Shown piece by piece: positions 1 to 7,702 of a stretch of DNA of 64,000 nucleotides. Position numbers and translations under genes: made by a program. Each line of letters begins with the position of its first letter. The first letter of the stretch is position 1. The DNA lies in contig JAFODS010000072.1 in the NCBI GenBank assembly GCA_017380575.1, positions 36,941 to 100,940 of the forward strand. The letters run 5' to 3'. The notes beneath the pieces are model-generated. The model saw only the letters and a list, made by a program, of their open reading frames with translations. It was not told the DNA's origin and made no database searches. Source of the stretch: Clostridia bacterium (GTDB taxonomy: Bacteria > Bacillota > Clostridia > Oscillospirales > Acutalibacteraceae).

Positions 1-2007
1 AGTACGGTTTTTGATAACAACCGTAAGAAGTGTTTCGCTCTTGTCCTTTGAAACAAATGACCATGCACACTTGAATTCATCCTCTGTGGGAGCGATTATT
101 CTGTAAAGGTCACCGTAGTGAGTAAGGTCGTAATATTTGTGATAAAGTGCAGAAGTCTTTTTAACAATTTCCTTATCCTCATCAGTAAGGTGTTTCGGGT
201 CAAGCTCGTAACCGAATGTGCCCCAGAGTGCAACTGCTGCTTTTGTTTCAATTCCTGTTCGGCTGCATGCTGAAACGTGAGCGCCCATACTTGAAGCAGG
301 ATAACACATTGATGTACCGAATTGAATTCTCAGTCTTTCAATCGGGTCTGTGTTATCTGAACACCATGTCTGCGGCATATAGTAGAGAATACCCGGGTCG
401 TATCTTCCGCCACCGCCTGCACAGCTTTCGAAGAGAATGTCAGGGAAAGCGGAGGTGATTCTGTCCATAAGCTCGTATGTGCCGAGGATGAATCTGTGGA
501 AGAATTCTTTCTGATGCTTTTTGTCAAGACCCATTGAAGCGGGTTCTGAAATCGGACGGTTATAGTCCCATTTGAGGTAAGCGATATTATTCTTTGAAAG
601 CACGTCGTACATCTGATTGAAGATATTGTCACGAACGTCCTGTCTTGTCATATCGATAACATACTGCTGTCTTGCAGGTGAAATATCTCTTCCTTCAACG
701 TGAACGCACCAGTCAGGATGTGCTCTGTAAATATCGGAATCGGGAGAAATCATTTCAGGCTCGTACCATATGCCGAATTCCATACCCTCAGCGTTTACTC
801 TTTCAATAAGCTTTGAAAGCGGACCGTTGAGCTTTTCTTCGTTTACGTACCAGTCACCAAGAGATGAATCGTCTCTGTTTCTTACACCGAACCAACCGTC
901 GTCCATAACGAGAAGCTCGCAACCGAGTTCCTTTGCCTGCTTTGCATAGCGTACAAGAGTTTCGTCGTCAAAGTCAAAGCCTGAGCCTTCCCAGCTGTTG
1001 ATAAGAAGCGGACGCTTTTTCTTTTTCCATGTGCCGCGGATAAGGTTGTTAGCATAAAAATCGTGGAATGTACGGCTCATACCGCCAAGTCCGTTTGGTG
1101 AGTATGCCATAACAGCCTCAGGTGCCTGGAATTCTTCGCCGGGTTCAAGGTACCAGTTGAAATCAATCGGATTGATACCCATAACAAGACGTGTGCAATC
1201 CATATAATCAGTTTCAATGTCGATTGCAAAGTTTCCGCTGTAAACAAAGTTAAAGCCGAATGCATCACCGTAATCTTCTCCGCCTTTGTCATCAACAAGG
1301 GCTACAAACGGGTTGTGATTGTGGCTTGATGAGCCTCTCTTACTTGCGACGGACTGAATTCCGTGAGCAAGATGACGTGTCTGTACGGTTCTTTCTCTTA
1401 ACCATGTGCCGTAGAGGTTAATCATGTTATAGCTCATTGAAGGGAAGTTTACACAGCAACTTGCAACTTTTTCAATGTCAAAAGCTTCGTTTCCTGTGTT
1501 TTCTATCTTGACACTTTGTGTAATTATGCTATGATTTTTAAAAGCGGTAAAACAAAGTGTAACCTTTGCTCCCGTGAATTTATCAATGGTGATAATCTCA
1601 AGTGTGTCTGCTTCGTCGTCGGAGTTGCAGTATGTTGCGGGAAGACCCTTAAGCTTCGGTTTACCACTGTAAATCTTATGGTCAAGGTATCTTATATCCG
1701 TTGTTGCTCTGCCTTCGCTGTCCCTGATTGCAAGTGCTGCAAGGCGGAAATCACCGTTGCCGTTGCAGGAATAAGCCATCGGCTGAATGTCCATAGAGAA
1801 AACACCGTTGTCGGCAGTTGATGCTGTCAGGGGAGAGATTGAAGCAAATCCGCCTCTGTAAGCTGTTGAAATAAGATTGGTGTCGGGGATTTTCTTTCCG
1901 TAATAAAGCTGGACAAGGAAATCACCCTCGAAAATACCAATCGCATAAGTTGATTCAAGTGAATCAATCTTAAAAATTTTACGTTCTTTATCAAATGTAA
2001 TCGGCAT
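1..2007 (-). CDS. Alpha-galactosidase, GH36 (3' end outside window)
   Basis: Retaining alpha-galactosidase of glycoside hydrolase family 36, releasing terminal alpha-1,6-galactose from raffinose-type sugars or galactomannan. It runs off the left edge; 669 codons are present and the family is about 720-740 residues, so only the extreme C-terminus is missing. Visible are the LLVMDDGWFG strand, the LKWDYNRP motif carrying the nucleophile Asp near residue 481, and CAGGGGRYD followed by CSDNTDP with the acid/base Asp. There is no signal peptide, so it should act in the cytoplasm on imported oligosaccharides. The ATG follows AAAGGATGA at good spacing. It is divergent from radC and has its own promoter. 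A second, unrelated alpha-galactosidase (GH27) lies at 58.96 kb. Confidence 0.95.
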   Translation of the reverse strand, partial: MPITFDKERKIFKIDSLESTYAIGIFEGDFLVQLYYGKKIPDTNLISTAYRGGFASISPLTASTADNGVFSMDIQPMAYSCNGNGDFRLAALAIRDSEGRATTDIRYLDHKIYSGKPKLKGLPATYCNSDDEADTLEIITIDKFTGAKVTLCFTAFKNHSIITQSVKIENTGNEAFDIEKVASCCVNFPSMSYNMINLYGTWLRERTVQTRHLAHGIQSVASKRGSSSHNHNPFVALVDDKGGEDYGDAFGFNFVYSGNFAIDIETDYMDCTRLVMGINPIDFNWYLEPGEEFQAPEAVMAYSPNGLGGMSRTFHDFYANNLIRGTWKKKKRPLLINSWEGSGFDFDDETLVRYAKQAKELGCELLVMDDGWFGVRNRDDSSLGDWYVNEEKLNGPLSKLIERVNAEGMEFGIWYEPEMISPDSDIYRAHPDWCVHVEGRDISPARQQYVIDMTRQDVRDNIFNQMYDVLSKNNIAYLKWDYNRPISEPASMGLDKKHQKEFFHRFILGTYELMDRITSAFPDILFESCAGGGGRYDPGILYYMPQTWCSDNTDPIERLRIQFGTSMCYPASSMGAHVSACSRTGIETKAAVALWGTFGYELDPKHLTDEDKEIVKKTSALYHKYYDLTHYGDLYRIIAPTEDEFKCAWSFVSKDKSETLLTVVIKNRT

Positions 2008-2043
2008 AAAATCATCCTTTCTCAGGTGAAACCACCTGAAAAG

Positions 2044-2074
2044 ATTTTAGCATACATCTATATTGACAGTCAAT
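2044..2074 (-). promoter_or_regulatory. Promoter of the GH36 gene with overlapping palindrome
   Basis: Read on the minus strand, TTGACT (2068-2073) and TAAAAT (2044-2049) are separated by 18 bp, about 40 bp before the GH36 start. The -35 lies inside the perfect palindrome ATTGAC-A-GTCAAT (2062-2074), an operator-like site where a sugar-responsive repressor could bind. This is inferred from sequence only. Confidence 0.5.
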
Positions 2075-2098
2075 GTAAATTGCAAAGGATTTTTGGTT

Positions 2099-2791
2099 AT
2101 GGAGAAGAAAAACATTCACAAAGACCACAGACAAAGAGTACGTTCAAGATACTTCAAAGAAGGTATCGGCTCTATGGCTGACCACAATATAATAGAGTTC
2201 CTGCTTTTTTACGGTATACCGTTCAAGGATACAAACAATGTCGCCCACGGTCTTGTTGAAAAGTTCGGTGACCTCAACGGCATACTTGAAGCTCCGAAAG
2301 AGGAGCTGATGAAGGTTGACGGAGTCGGCGAAAATACAGCTGCACTGATACGACTTACGCACGACGTTGCACTTCTTTATAACGAAAGAAAACAGCAACG
2401 TGCTCTTGACGAAACGGAAAAAGCTTTTATACCTTATATAGAAGCAAAATATTCGGGTGAAAGAAGAGAAATTGTTTATCTTATCTGCCTTGATGCAAAC
2501 GGAAAGCTTCAACGCTGTATAAAAGTCTGCGACGGTTCACCCGATACCGCAGTTGTTGACACTCGTGCGATTGTTGAAACTGTTGTACGTTTTGATTCAA
2601 AGCACGTTGTTCTTGCACATAACCATCCGAACGGATTTGCGGTTCCTTCGTTGGCTGACGTAAAAACAACGGAAGACCTGATTCCCGTGCTTGATGCAAT
2701 CGGTGTCAATCTTGTTGACCACATTATCGTTTCTACGGACGATACTTTTTCAATGGCACAAAGCAATAAGTACGGATATTTATTCAATTAG
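2099..2791 (+). CDS. radC: RadC-family JAB/MPN domain protein
   Basis: RadC homologue of 230 residues. The N-terminal part has a helix-hairpin-helix-like segment (VDGVGENTAALIRL) and the C-terminal part is the JAB/MPN metallo-domain with VDTRAIVETVVR and the zinc-binding HNHPNG...S.AD motif. The role of RadC is uncertain in all bacteria; the domain resembles deubiquitinase-type metalloproteases, and the early link to DNA repair is not established. The ATG at 2099 is chosen because AAAGGA (2084-2089) lies 9 bp upstream; a TTG at 2063 in frame lacks a ribosome binding site. Its 3' end overlaps that of the convergent yqfD by 8 bp. Confidence 0.9.
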   Translation: MEKKNIHKDHRQRVRSRYFKEGIGSMADHNIIEFLLFYGIPFKDTNNVAHGLVEKFGDLNGILEAPKEELMKVDGVGENTAALIRLTHDVALLYNERKQQRALDETEKAFIPYIEAKYSGERREIVYLICLDANGKLQRCIKVCDGSPDTAVVDTRAIVETVVRFDSKHVVLAHNHPNGFAVPSLADVKTTEDLIPVLDAIGVNLVDHIIVSTDDTFSMAQSNKYGYLFN

Positions 2792-3968
2792 TTTCTTCGA
2801 TCTCGGCTTCTTCAATATCGAAAGGTACACTTTTTCCGATGTTTTCATAACAGAAATAGTTTCCGTTAATTTCAATGAAATCATCTTTTTCGGTCATTGA
2901 AACCTCCTGATTTATAATCTGTGTGTGTTGTGTTTCCGAGTGGCTTTTAAGTGCATATTCTGTCATCGCCATGAGTTCTGCCTGAGCTTTACTCATGGTG
3001 ATTTCTTTTTCGTCTTCGTAAGTTGTGTAAATACGGTAATTGATTCCGAACGGCAATTCTTTTCCGTTTATTTTAAGTCTTGAACGGTGAATGTAACAGT
3101 CGCCGTCATCCTTCGGAGGAAAGATTTCCACACCTAAAAAGAAAATTGACCAGACTTTCTTTTCTTCAGGCGTGCAAACAGTAATTTTTTTGTCTGTTTC
3201 ACTTTTTACTTTAATATTTGTTTTTGCAACGGCATAACCGTCGGCATCGGTGAAAAGATTTGTCTGCAGTCTGCTTTCTGTAATTCCGCTGATAAGAAGA
3301 TCACCCTCAAGCACGGGCTGACCGATTCCGACAGCTGCGGAACCGCGGTAAACCTCAAGGATTTCTACCTGTCCGTCTTTTGAAGCGACTATATTTGAAG
3401 TGCCGTGATGTGTTTCGATTTCAGGCGTTTTTTTCAGTTCACGTATTTTTATTTCCGCAGTACACCCGTGTATGCTGATTGCTGCCCAGGAAGCATTGCC
3501 GAGCTTCTGCATAGCGGAACTTTCTATCTGTGCAAACTTAAGATTGTTTATCCTTTTTCCGATTTTAAGTCCCGATTCTTCAAAAGCTTCAAGCACTTCG
3601 CTGTCTGTCAGATGCTCATTTCCCGAAACCTCGATAATCCATACGTGTCCCGTGAGAAGCACAAGAATAAGGAAAGCGACAACAAAGCCTGAAATAAGAG
3701 CTGTACGTCGCGAATAGCGGTTAATGAAAAACGGCAGACCGTATTTGTGTTTTATGCGTACCTTCATAGAGCTTTTTCTTGCAGGTGAACGTATTCTGCG
3801 GTAGCCTTTGGCGGTTGTTTTTGCTGAAATTAAACCGTCTTTTTTTGCAACATCCCAAAGCGGGATATTATTTACTGTGCAGGAATTTATAAATCTTTCG
3901 CTGAATCCGTTTTCGGCAGTGAATTCGACGCACCCGAAAACAAAATTAAGTATATCTCTTGTTACCAT
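2784..3968 (-). CDS. yqfD: Sporulation protein YqfD
   Basis: YqfD-family sporulation protein of 394 residues, a mother-cell membrane protein made under sigma-E in Bacillus. It starts with an approximately 85-residue cytoplasmic region rich in basic residues, followed by one transmembrane helix (about residues 90-112, ALISGFVVAFLILVLLTGHV) and a long extracytoplasmic part beginning with a POTRA/FtsQ-like segment (VSGNEHLTDSEVLEAFEESG). The ATG overlaps the TGA of yqfC by one base, so the two are translationally coupled. The gene is convergent with radC and the stop codons overlap. Identification rests on the N-terminal pattern and the yqfC-yqfD pairing. Confidence 0.9.
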   Translation of the reverse strand: MVTRDILNFVFGCVEFTAENGFSERFINSCTVNNIPLWDVAKKDGLISAKTTAKGYRRIRSPARKSSMKVRIKHKYGLPFFINRYSRRTALISGFVVAFLILVLLTGHVWIIEVSGNEHLTDSEVLEAFEESGLKIGKRINNLKFAQIESSAMQKLGNASWAAISIHGCTAEIKIRELKKTPEIETHHGTSNIVASKDGQVEILEVYRGSAAVGIGQPVLEGDLLISGITESRLQTNLFTDADGYAVAKTNIKVKSETDKKITVCTPEEKKVWSIFFLGVEIFPPKDDGDCYIHRSRLKINGKELPFGINYRIYTTYEDEKEITMSKAQAELMAMTEYALKSHSETQHTQIINQEVSMTEKDDFIEINGNYFCYENIGKSVPFDIEEAEIEETN

Positions 3969-4261
3969 CAGCCGCTGAACTCCACGTTGACAATGAATCC
4001 CTCTACCAAAGCCTGCTCCATGGAAAGGGATTTGATTGTCAGCGAATTTCCTTCAAAGGTAACGCTCTTTTTACCAAGGCTGAGAGTGATTAGATTTTCG
4101 CTGTACTCCGAAACTCCTTTGCAGCCGTCAATAAGAGCACAGCGGTTGGACATAATTTCAATGTATCCGCAGTTTGTACATACATCCTCGTCAATTTCGA
4201 GCTTGTCGCAAATACGGTGTGAAAGGGGAGTGCGGTTCTGCCTGTAATCTGAAAAAGCCAT
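3968..4261 (-). CDS. yqfC: Sporulation protein YqfC
   Basis: YqfC-family protein of 97 residues, usually found immediately upstream of yqfD in endospore formers. It contains the YabP/YqfC-type core with VTFEGNSLTIKSLSMEQALVEG near the C-terminus. The molecular function is unknown, but a sporulation role is established for the family. Its ATG follows TAGGAGG. The N-terminal half carries two cysteines (CTNCGY) absent from many relatives. It is divergent from ylbJ with a 58-bp intergenic region. Confidence 0.87.
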   Translation of the reverse strand: MAFSDYRQNRTPLSHRICDKLEIDEDVCTNCGYIEIMSNRCALIDGCKGVSEYSENLITLSLGKKSVTFEGNSLTIKSLSMEQALVEGFIVNVEFSG

Positions 4262-4319
4262 AAAAACCTCCTATCATAATAAGGCGATTTCTTCTCATAT
4301 ATATTTACGGGTGATTCGC
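4262..4319. promoter_or_regulatory. Divergent yqfC / ylbJ promoter region, possible sigma-E type
   Basis: This short AT-rich gap must hold promoters for two sporulation operons. On the plus strand TCATAAT is followed about 14 bp later by CATATATA, resembling a sigma-E -35/-10 pair. No sigma-A-like pair is visible. The families are sigma-E dependent in Bacillus, which supports the reading, but the match is loose. Confidence 0.35.
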
Positions 4320-5381
4320 ATGAAAAATTACAGAGTAAGGTTCGTTTTATGTTTTTTTGCAGTAATTGTTTTTATAACGGCTTTTTTCATAAGTCCCGAA
4401 ACGGTGATAGGAGGGGTAAGTAACGGACTGAAGCTTTGTGCCGTGTCAGTAATTCCGTCGCTGTTTCCGTTTATTGTGCTTTCGGATTATCTTATCCGAT
4501 CAAGGTCAGTTGAAATTTTCGGAAGATTTCTTGAGCCTGTTACAAAAGCTGTTTTCCGTCTGCCGGGGAGTGCAGGCTGTGCCGTAATTATGAGCCTTGT
4601 CGGCGGATATCCCGTTGGTGCAGGGATGATTGTAAAGCTCCTTGAAAACGGAAGCATAAGTCAGAATCAGGCTAAACGTATGATGTTGTTTTGTGTTAAT
4701 GCAGGACCTGCTTTTGTTATCGGCACAGTAGGTACGGTGATGTTTTCAAACAGAAAAGCAGGTATAATTCTTTATCTGTCTATGATAGTATCTGCGTTGG
4801 TAATGGGAGCGTTCTTTCGTTTCTTTGAAAGCTCAGCGTTGGAAATAAAAACAAAAACACCCGAATTTAAATCGGGCGTTATGAATCAGAGCGTAACAAA
4901 CAGCATAAATTCAATGTTTAACCTTTGTGCCTGGGTGGTGCTCTTTTCGTGCGTAAATGCTTTGCTTGAAAGCTTCAGTATTCCTGACAGCGTAATGATG
5001 TGGATTAAAATGATAACGGAAGTAACGGGAGGGTGTGTTGCGGCTTCGGGGAAATATCCCGTAAGTATTCAGGCTTTGATAATTGGATGGGCCGGTCTGT
5101 CCGTTCACTGTCAGCTTTTGCCGTACATAAAAGAAACGCAGGTGAAATACCTGCACTTTATCTTATCTCGTTTGTTTCACGGAGCGTTATCCGCTACAAT
5201 TGCTGAATTTTTGTTCTGGCTTTTCCCTTGTCAGACGAGTGTTTTTTCGACAAATACAGAAGTGTTACCACAGTTATATTCGGTCTCTGTTCCTGCGGCA
5301 GTTGCAACCGTGATTCTTGCATTAATGCTTACCGCAGAGATGACGACAGTGTTCAGAAATAAAAATAACGGCGAAGCATAA
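4320..5381 (+). CDS. ylbJ: Sporulation integral membrane protein YlbJ
   Basis: YlbJ-type sporulation membrane protein of 353 residues, with about eight hydrophobic segments and nucleoside-transporter-gate-like stretches such as SVIPSLFPFIVLSDYLIRS and GGYPVGAGMIVKLLENG. In Bacillus it is a sigma-E gene needed for normal spores; what it moves is not settled. An in-frame GTG at 4311 lies inside the ribosome binding site GGGTGAT, so the ATG at 4320 is the better start. It is divergent from yqfC-yqfD, forming a compact sporulation island, and convergent with the small XRE regulator downstream. Confidence 0.9.
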   Translation: MKNYRVRFVLCFFAVIVFITAFFISPETVIGGVSNGLKLCAVSVIPSLFPFIVLSDYLIRSRSVEIFGRFLEPVTKAVFRLPGSAGCAVIMSLVGGYPVGAGMIVKLLENGSISQNQAKRMMLFCVNAGPAFVIGTVGTVMFSNRKAGIILYLSMIVSALVMGAFFRFFESSALEIKTKTPEFKSGVMNQSVTNSINSMFNLCAWVVLFSCVNALLESFSIPDSVMMWIKMITEVTGGCVAASGKYPVSIQALIIGWAGLSVHCQLLPYIKETQVKYLHFILSRLFHGALSATIAEFLFWLFPCQTSVFSTNTEVLPQLYSVSVPAAVATVILALMLTAEMTTVFRNKNNGEA

Positions 5382-5389
5382 CTTCGTCG

Positions 5390-5596
5390 TTATCTGTTAA
5401 TTTCAGGATTATCGGTTCTTTCCAAAAGGTAATCGATAGACACGTTAAAGTAATCGGCAATCGCAATAAGCTCGGCGTAGCCGGCTTCGCGTTCCCCGGT
5501 TTCGTATCTGCTGATTGTGTTTTGGTTCATGTTTAATTCCATTGCTAATTTTAATTGAGATATGTTGCGGCTTTTGCGGAGTTCTTTCAACTTCAT
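5390..5596 (-). CDS. Small XRE-family HTH transcriptional regulator
   Basis: A 68-residue stand-alone helix-turn-helix protein of the Cro/CI (XRE) family. The HTH spans about residues 4-58 (MKLKELRKSRNISQLKLAME, NQNTISRYETGERE, IADYFNVSIDYLL). There is no additional sensor domain, so it probably works as a simple repressor. The ATG at 5596 follows AAGAGG at 9 bp; an upstream in-frame TTG overlaps that site. Its target is unknown; autoregulation or control of the divergent cysteine-rich gene at 5809 are the obvious local options. Confidence 0.88.
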   Translation of the reverse strand: MKLKELRKSRNISQLKLAMELNMNQNTISRYETGEREAGYAELIAIADYFNVSIDYLLERTDNPEINR

Positions 5597-5740
5597 ACAA
5601 ATCAACCTCTTTTGTTAATTATATCGAATTTGTTATACTTTTAACATCCCAATGTGGTATAAAAATATGCTTGATAATACGTTGTTTTCTTATTATTCTT
5701 ACAAATTTGTTATGAAGTTTGTCGTTAATTTTCCAATCTC

Positions 5741-5769
5741 TTGAAAGAGAAAAAATAATATGATATAAT
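5741..5769 (+). promoter_or_regulatory. Promoter of the cysteine-rich small protein
   Basis: TTGAAA (5741-5746), 17-bp spacer, TATAAT (5764-5769), placed 40 bp before the ATG at 5809. It is a strong sigma-A-type match. Confidence 0.65.
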
Positions 5770-5808
5770 AATTAAGTTATTAAGACTATACTCCGAAGGA
5801 TGATAAAA

Positions 5809-6027
5809 ATGAGGAAGAATATTATAAATTCGCAAGAAAGAACTCCTGCGTGCCGTATATGCTCTCACGGCATACTCTCGCCCGACGGTGAAAGTGTACT
5901 CTGCGTTAAAACAGGCATAAGACAGCTTGATTCAAGCTGCAGAAGCTTTAAATACGATCCGCTTAAAAGAGTGCCTGAACGTGCTCCGACAGCAGGTGGA
6001 TTTACAAAAGAAGATTTTGAACTTTAA
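5809..6027 (+). CDS. Small cysteine-rich protein, function unknown
   Basis: A 72-residue protein I cannot assign. It has four cysteines arranged as CRIC-x12-C-x10-C, ending in a basic CRSFKYDPLKR motif, which would suit a small metal-binding fold. ATG 5809 is preferred to ATG 5800 because GAAGGA (5795-5800) is at proper spacing only for the former. It is cytoplasmic, with no signal peptide or membrane segment. A strong promoter lies upstream and a long inverted-repeat element begins just after the stop. Confidence 0.7.
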   Translation: MRKNIINSQERTPACRICSHGILSPDGESVLCVKTGIRQLDSSCRSFKYDPLKRVPERAPTAGGFTKEDFEL

Positions 6028-6032
6028 TTCAC

Positions 6033-6325
6033 GGGGCGTTCGCCGAGTTCCCATAAGGAAGTTTTTGTTTCTCGAACAAAATTCCTTGTATTATTGCCAA
6101 AAGCCTCGCAAGGCGCCAGCCTTGCTACATTTTTGGCTTCAATTCAAGAAATTTTGCCTTCCTACGAAACTGCGAAGCACTTTAAAATGCGAAATTGCGT
6201 GTGCAAGAAAAGGCGAAAACCATCAATAACGCTGACGCGTACCGATGGTTTTCAACGCATTATTGTGCCGCAAGTTCACATTTTAAAGAAAAACTGCCTT
6301 ACGGGAGCTCGGCGTAATACGTCCC
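6033..6325 (+). repeat. Long inverted-repeat element (MITE-like or structured RNA)
   Basis: The 318 bp between the cysteine-rich gene and glxK contain no credible gene but are strongly structured. The left end (6033-6070) and right end (6285-6325) are imperfect inverted repeats sharing blocks such as CGCCGAG, CTCCCGTAAGG/TTCCCATAAGG and AGTTTTT. Inside are GCCAAAA...TTTTTGGC (6096-6137) enclosing GCAAGGC-GCCA-GCCTTGC, and AAAACCATC...GATGGTTTT (6216-6252). It may be a miniature transposable element or a large noncoding RNA. The glxK ribosome binding site starts just after it. Confidence 0.6.
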
Positions 6326-6345
6326 TTTTTCTTTAGGAGGATTTT

Positions 6346-7458
6346 ATGATAATAATTGCTCCCGATTCCTTCAAAGGCACAATGTCTGCTGTTGAAGTAT
6401 GCGAAACGGTTAAAAGCGAATTTTTGAAAATTATACCTGATGAAGAAATCATCTGTCTGCCGATTGCTGACGGCGGTGAGGGTACGGTTGATGCATTGCT
6501 TTTTAACGGAGGGGAAAGGATTTCTGTTACAGTAAAAGATCCGTATTTTAACGACATAGAATCATTTTTCGGAATTCTGCCCGACGGTACTGCTGTTATA
6601 GAAATGGCAGCGGCAAGCGGATTGCCTCTTGTCGGTGAAAATAAAAATCCTTTGCTTACAACAACCTACGGCACAGGTCAGCTCATAAAAGCGGCACTTG
6701 ATAAAGGTTGCCGTGAAATTCTTATCGGTATCGGCGGAAGTGCAACAAACGACGGTGGTATAGGCTGTGCGGCGGCTCTTGGTGCAAAGTTCCTTGATGA
6801 AAACGGTGACGAGGTCAGCCTTAACGGTGCGGGACTTGCTGATATACGAAAAATTGACCTCAGTAGTATCGATAAGCGACTTGCAGAAACAAAGATAAAA
6901 GTTCTTTGCGATGTTGTAAGTCCTCTCTACGGTCCCAACGGTGCGGCATTTGTCTTCGCTCCGCAGAAGGGCGCGGATGAGCAAACTGTCAGACTTCTAG
7001 ATAACGGACTCCGCAACCTTGCAGAAATTACGAAAAGAACTGTCGGAGTTGATAATGCTTCCCTTGAAGGTGCAGGCGCGGCAGGCGGTCTTGGTTTTGC
7101 TCTCGTCAGCTTTCTTAACGGAGAGCTTGTGAAGGGTGCTCCCACGGTACTGAAGGCTATGGGGTTTGACACTCTTGCGAAAAATGCCGGACTTGTTATT
7201 ACAGGTGAGGGCTGTTTTGATGAACAGTCGCTCCTCGGTAAAGCTCCGTATTGGGTTGCTGAAATGGCAGGGGATACTGAAGTTATCGCTGTTGCGGGAT
7301 GCTGTAAGATTGAGCTTCCCGAAATTTCAAAAATCAGGAAAGTATACGTAACCGATAAAGTGGGAAAGAGTTTTGAAGAACTTAAGAAATCCTGTTTTAA
7401 AGACCTTAGAAATACAGCAAAAACAATGGCGGAAGAATATTCTGAAAGTAAGTTTTAA
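6346..7458 (+). CDS. glxK: Glycerate kinase
   Basis: Glycerate 2-kinase of the GlxK/GarK family, 370 residues, phosphorylating D-glycerate with ATP to feed glycolysis. Recognisable are the N-terminal IIIAPDSFKGTMSA, DGGEGTVDAL, the long IEMAAASGLPLV segment, GTGQLIKAALDKG, IGIGGSATNDGG and the C-terminal ITGEGCFDEQSL. Length is typical (about 375). The ATG follows TAGGAGG. It stands alone after a structured repeat element and before a region with DnaA-box-like motifs. Confidence 0.95.
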   Translation: MIIIAPDSFKGTMSAVEVCETVKSEFLKIIPDEEIICLPIADGGEGTVDALLFNGGERISVTVKDPYFNDIESFFGILPDGTAVIEMAAASGLPLVGENKNPLLTTTYGTGQLIKAALDKGCREILIGIGGSATNDGGIGCAAALGAKFLDENGDEVSLNGAGLADIRKIDLSSIDKRLAETKIKVLCDVVSPLYGPNGAAFVFAPQKGADEQTVRLLDNGLRNLAEITKRTVGVDNASLEGAGAAGGLGFALVSFLNGELVKGAPTVLKAMGFDTLAKNAGLVITGEGCFDEQSLLGKAPYWVAEMAGDTEVIAVAGCCKIELPEISKIRKVYVTDKVGKSFEELKKSCFKDLRNTAKTMAEEYSESKF

Positions 7459-7473
7459 ACACTTTCAACATAG

Positions 7474-7587
7474 TTTCCCACACCTTTTGGGCATATACAG
7501 AGCTTTAAAAGAATATGGAACACAATATCTTGGACAGAAAATGGTTTTCCACATAACTTTCCACAAAACTGTGTGGAAAATCTGTCC
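7474..7587. promoter_or_regulatory. Cluster of DnaA-box-like 9-mers inside an inverted repeat
   Basis: Four close relatives of the DnaA box TTATCCACA occur within about 110 bp: TTTCCCACA (7474), TTTTCCACA (7545), CTTTCCACA (7557) and the reverse complement TGTGGAAAA (7572). The last three lie between GGACAGA (7532-7538) and TCTGTCC (7581-7587), so the block can also fold as a bulged hairpin. There is no dnaA, dnaN or recF nearby, so this is not the chromosomal origin. Confidence 0.4.
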
Positions 7588-7619
7588 GTAAAAATCATTC
7601 AAAAATCTTCAAAAAGTGC

Positions 7620-7686
7620 TTGACAATATGCATTCTATACTGTATAATGACTGCCTGTAAAGAAAAAAACTTTACAGGCAGTTTTT
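7620..7686 (+). promoter_or_regulatory. Consensus sigma-A promoter of the SRP operon with start-site inverted repeat
   Basis: TTGACA (7620-7625), 17-bp spacer and TATAAT (7643-7648) match the consensus exactly. Directly after the -10 lies a perfect 13-bp inverted repeat, ACTGCCTGTAAAG (7650-7662) and CTTTACAGGCAGT (7670-7682), with a 7-A loop and followed by TTTT. Transcription should begin near 7655, inside the left arm, so the RNA would keep only about 8 bp of stem. The DNA repeat may be an operator, or the RNA stem an early pause site. Confidence 0.7.
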
Positions 7687-7702
7687 GAAAGGAGTCTTTG
7701 TT

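Noticed and set aside
2144-2512. Minus-strand ORF within radC
   Set aside because: Cys/Phe-rich shadow of the radC coding frame without start signals.
6562-6984. Minus-strand 140-codon ORF within glxK
   Set aside because: It is antisense to a well conserved gene, has no ribosome binding site or domain, and is a frame shadow.
7474-7587. Chromosomal replication origin
   Set aside because: DnaA-like boxes are present but dnaA, dnaN, recF and an AT-rich unwinding region are missing, and core operons surround it.
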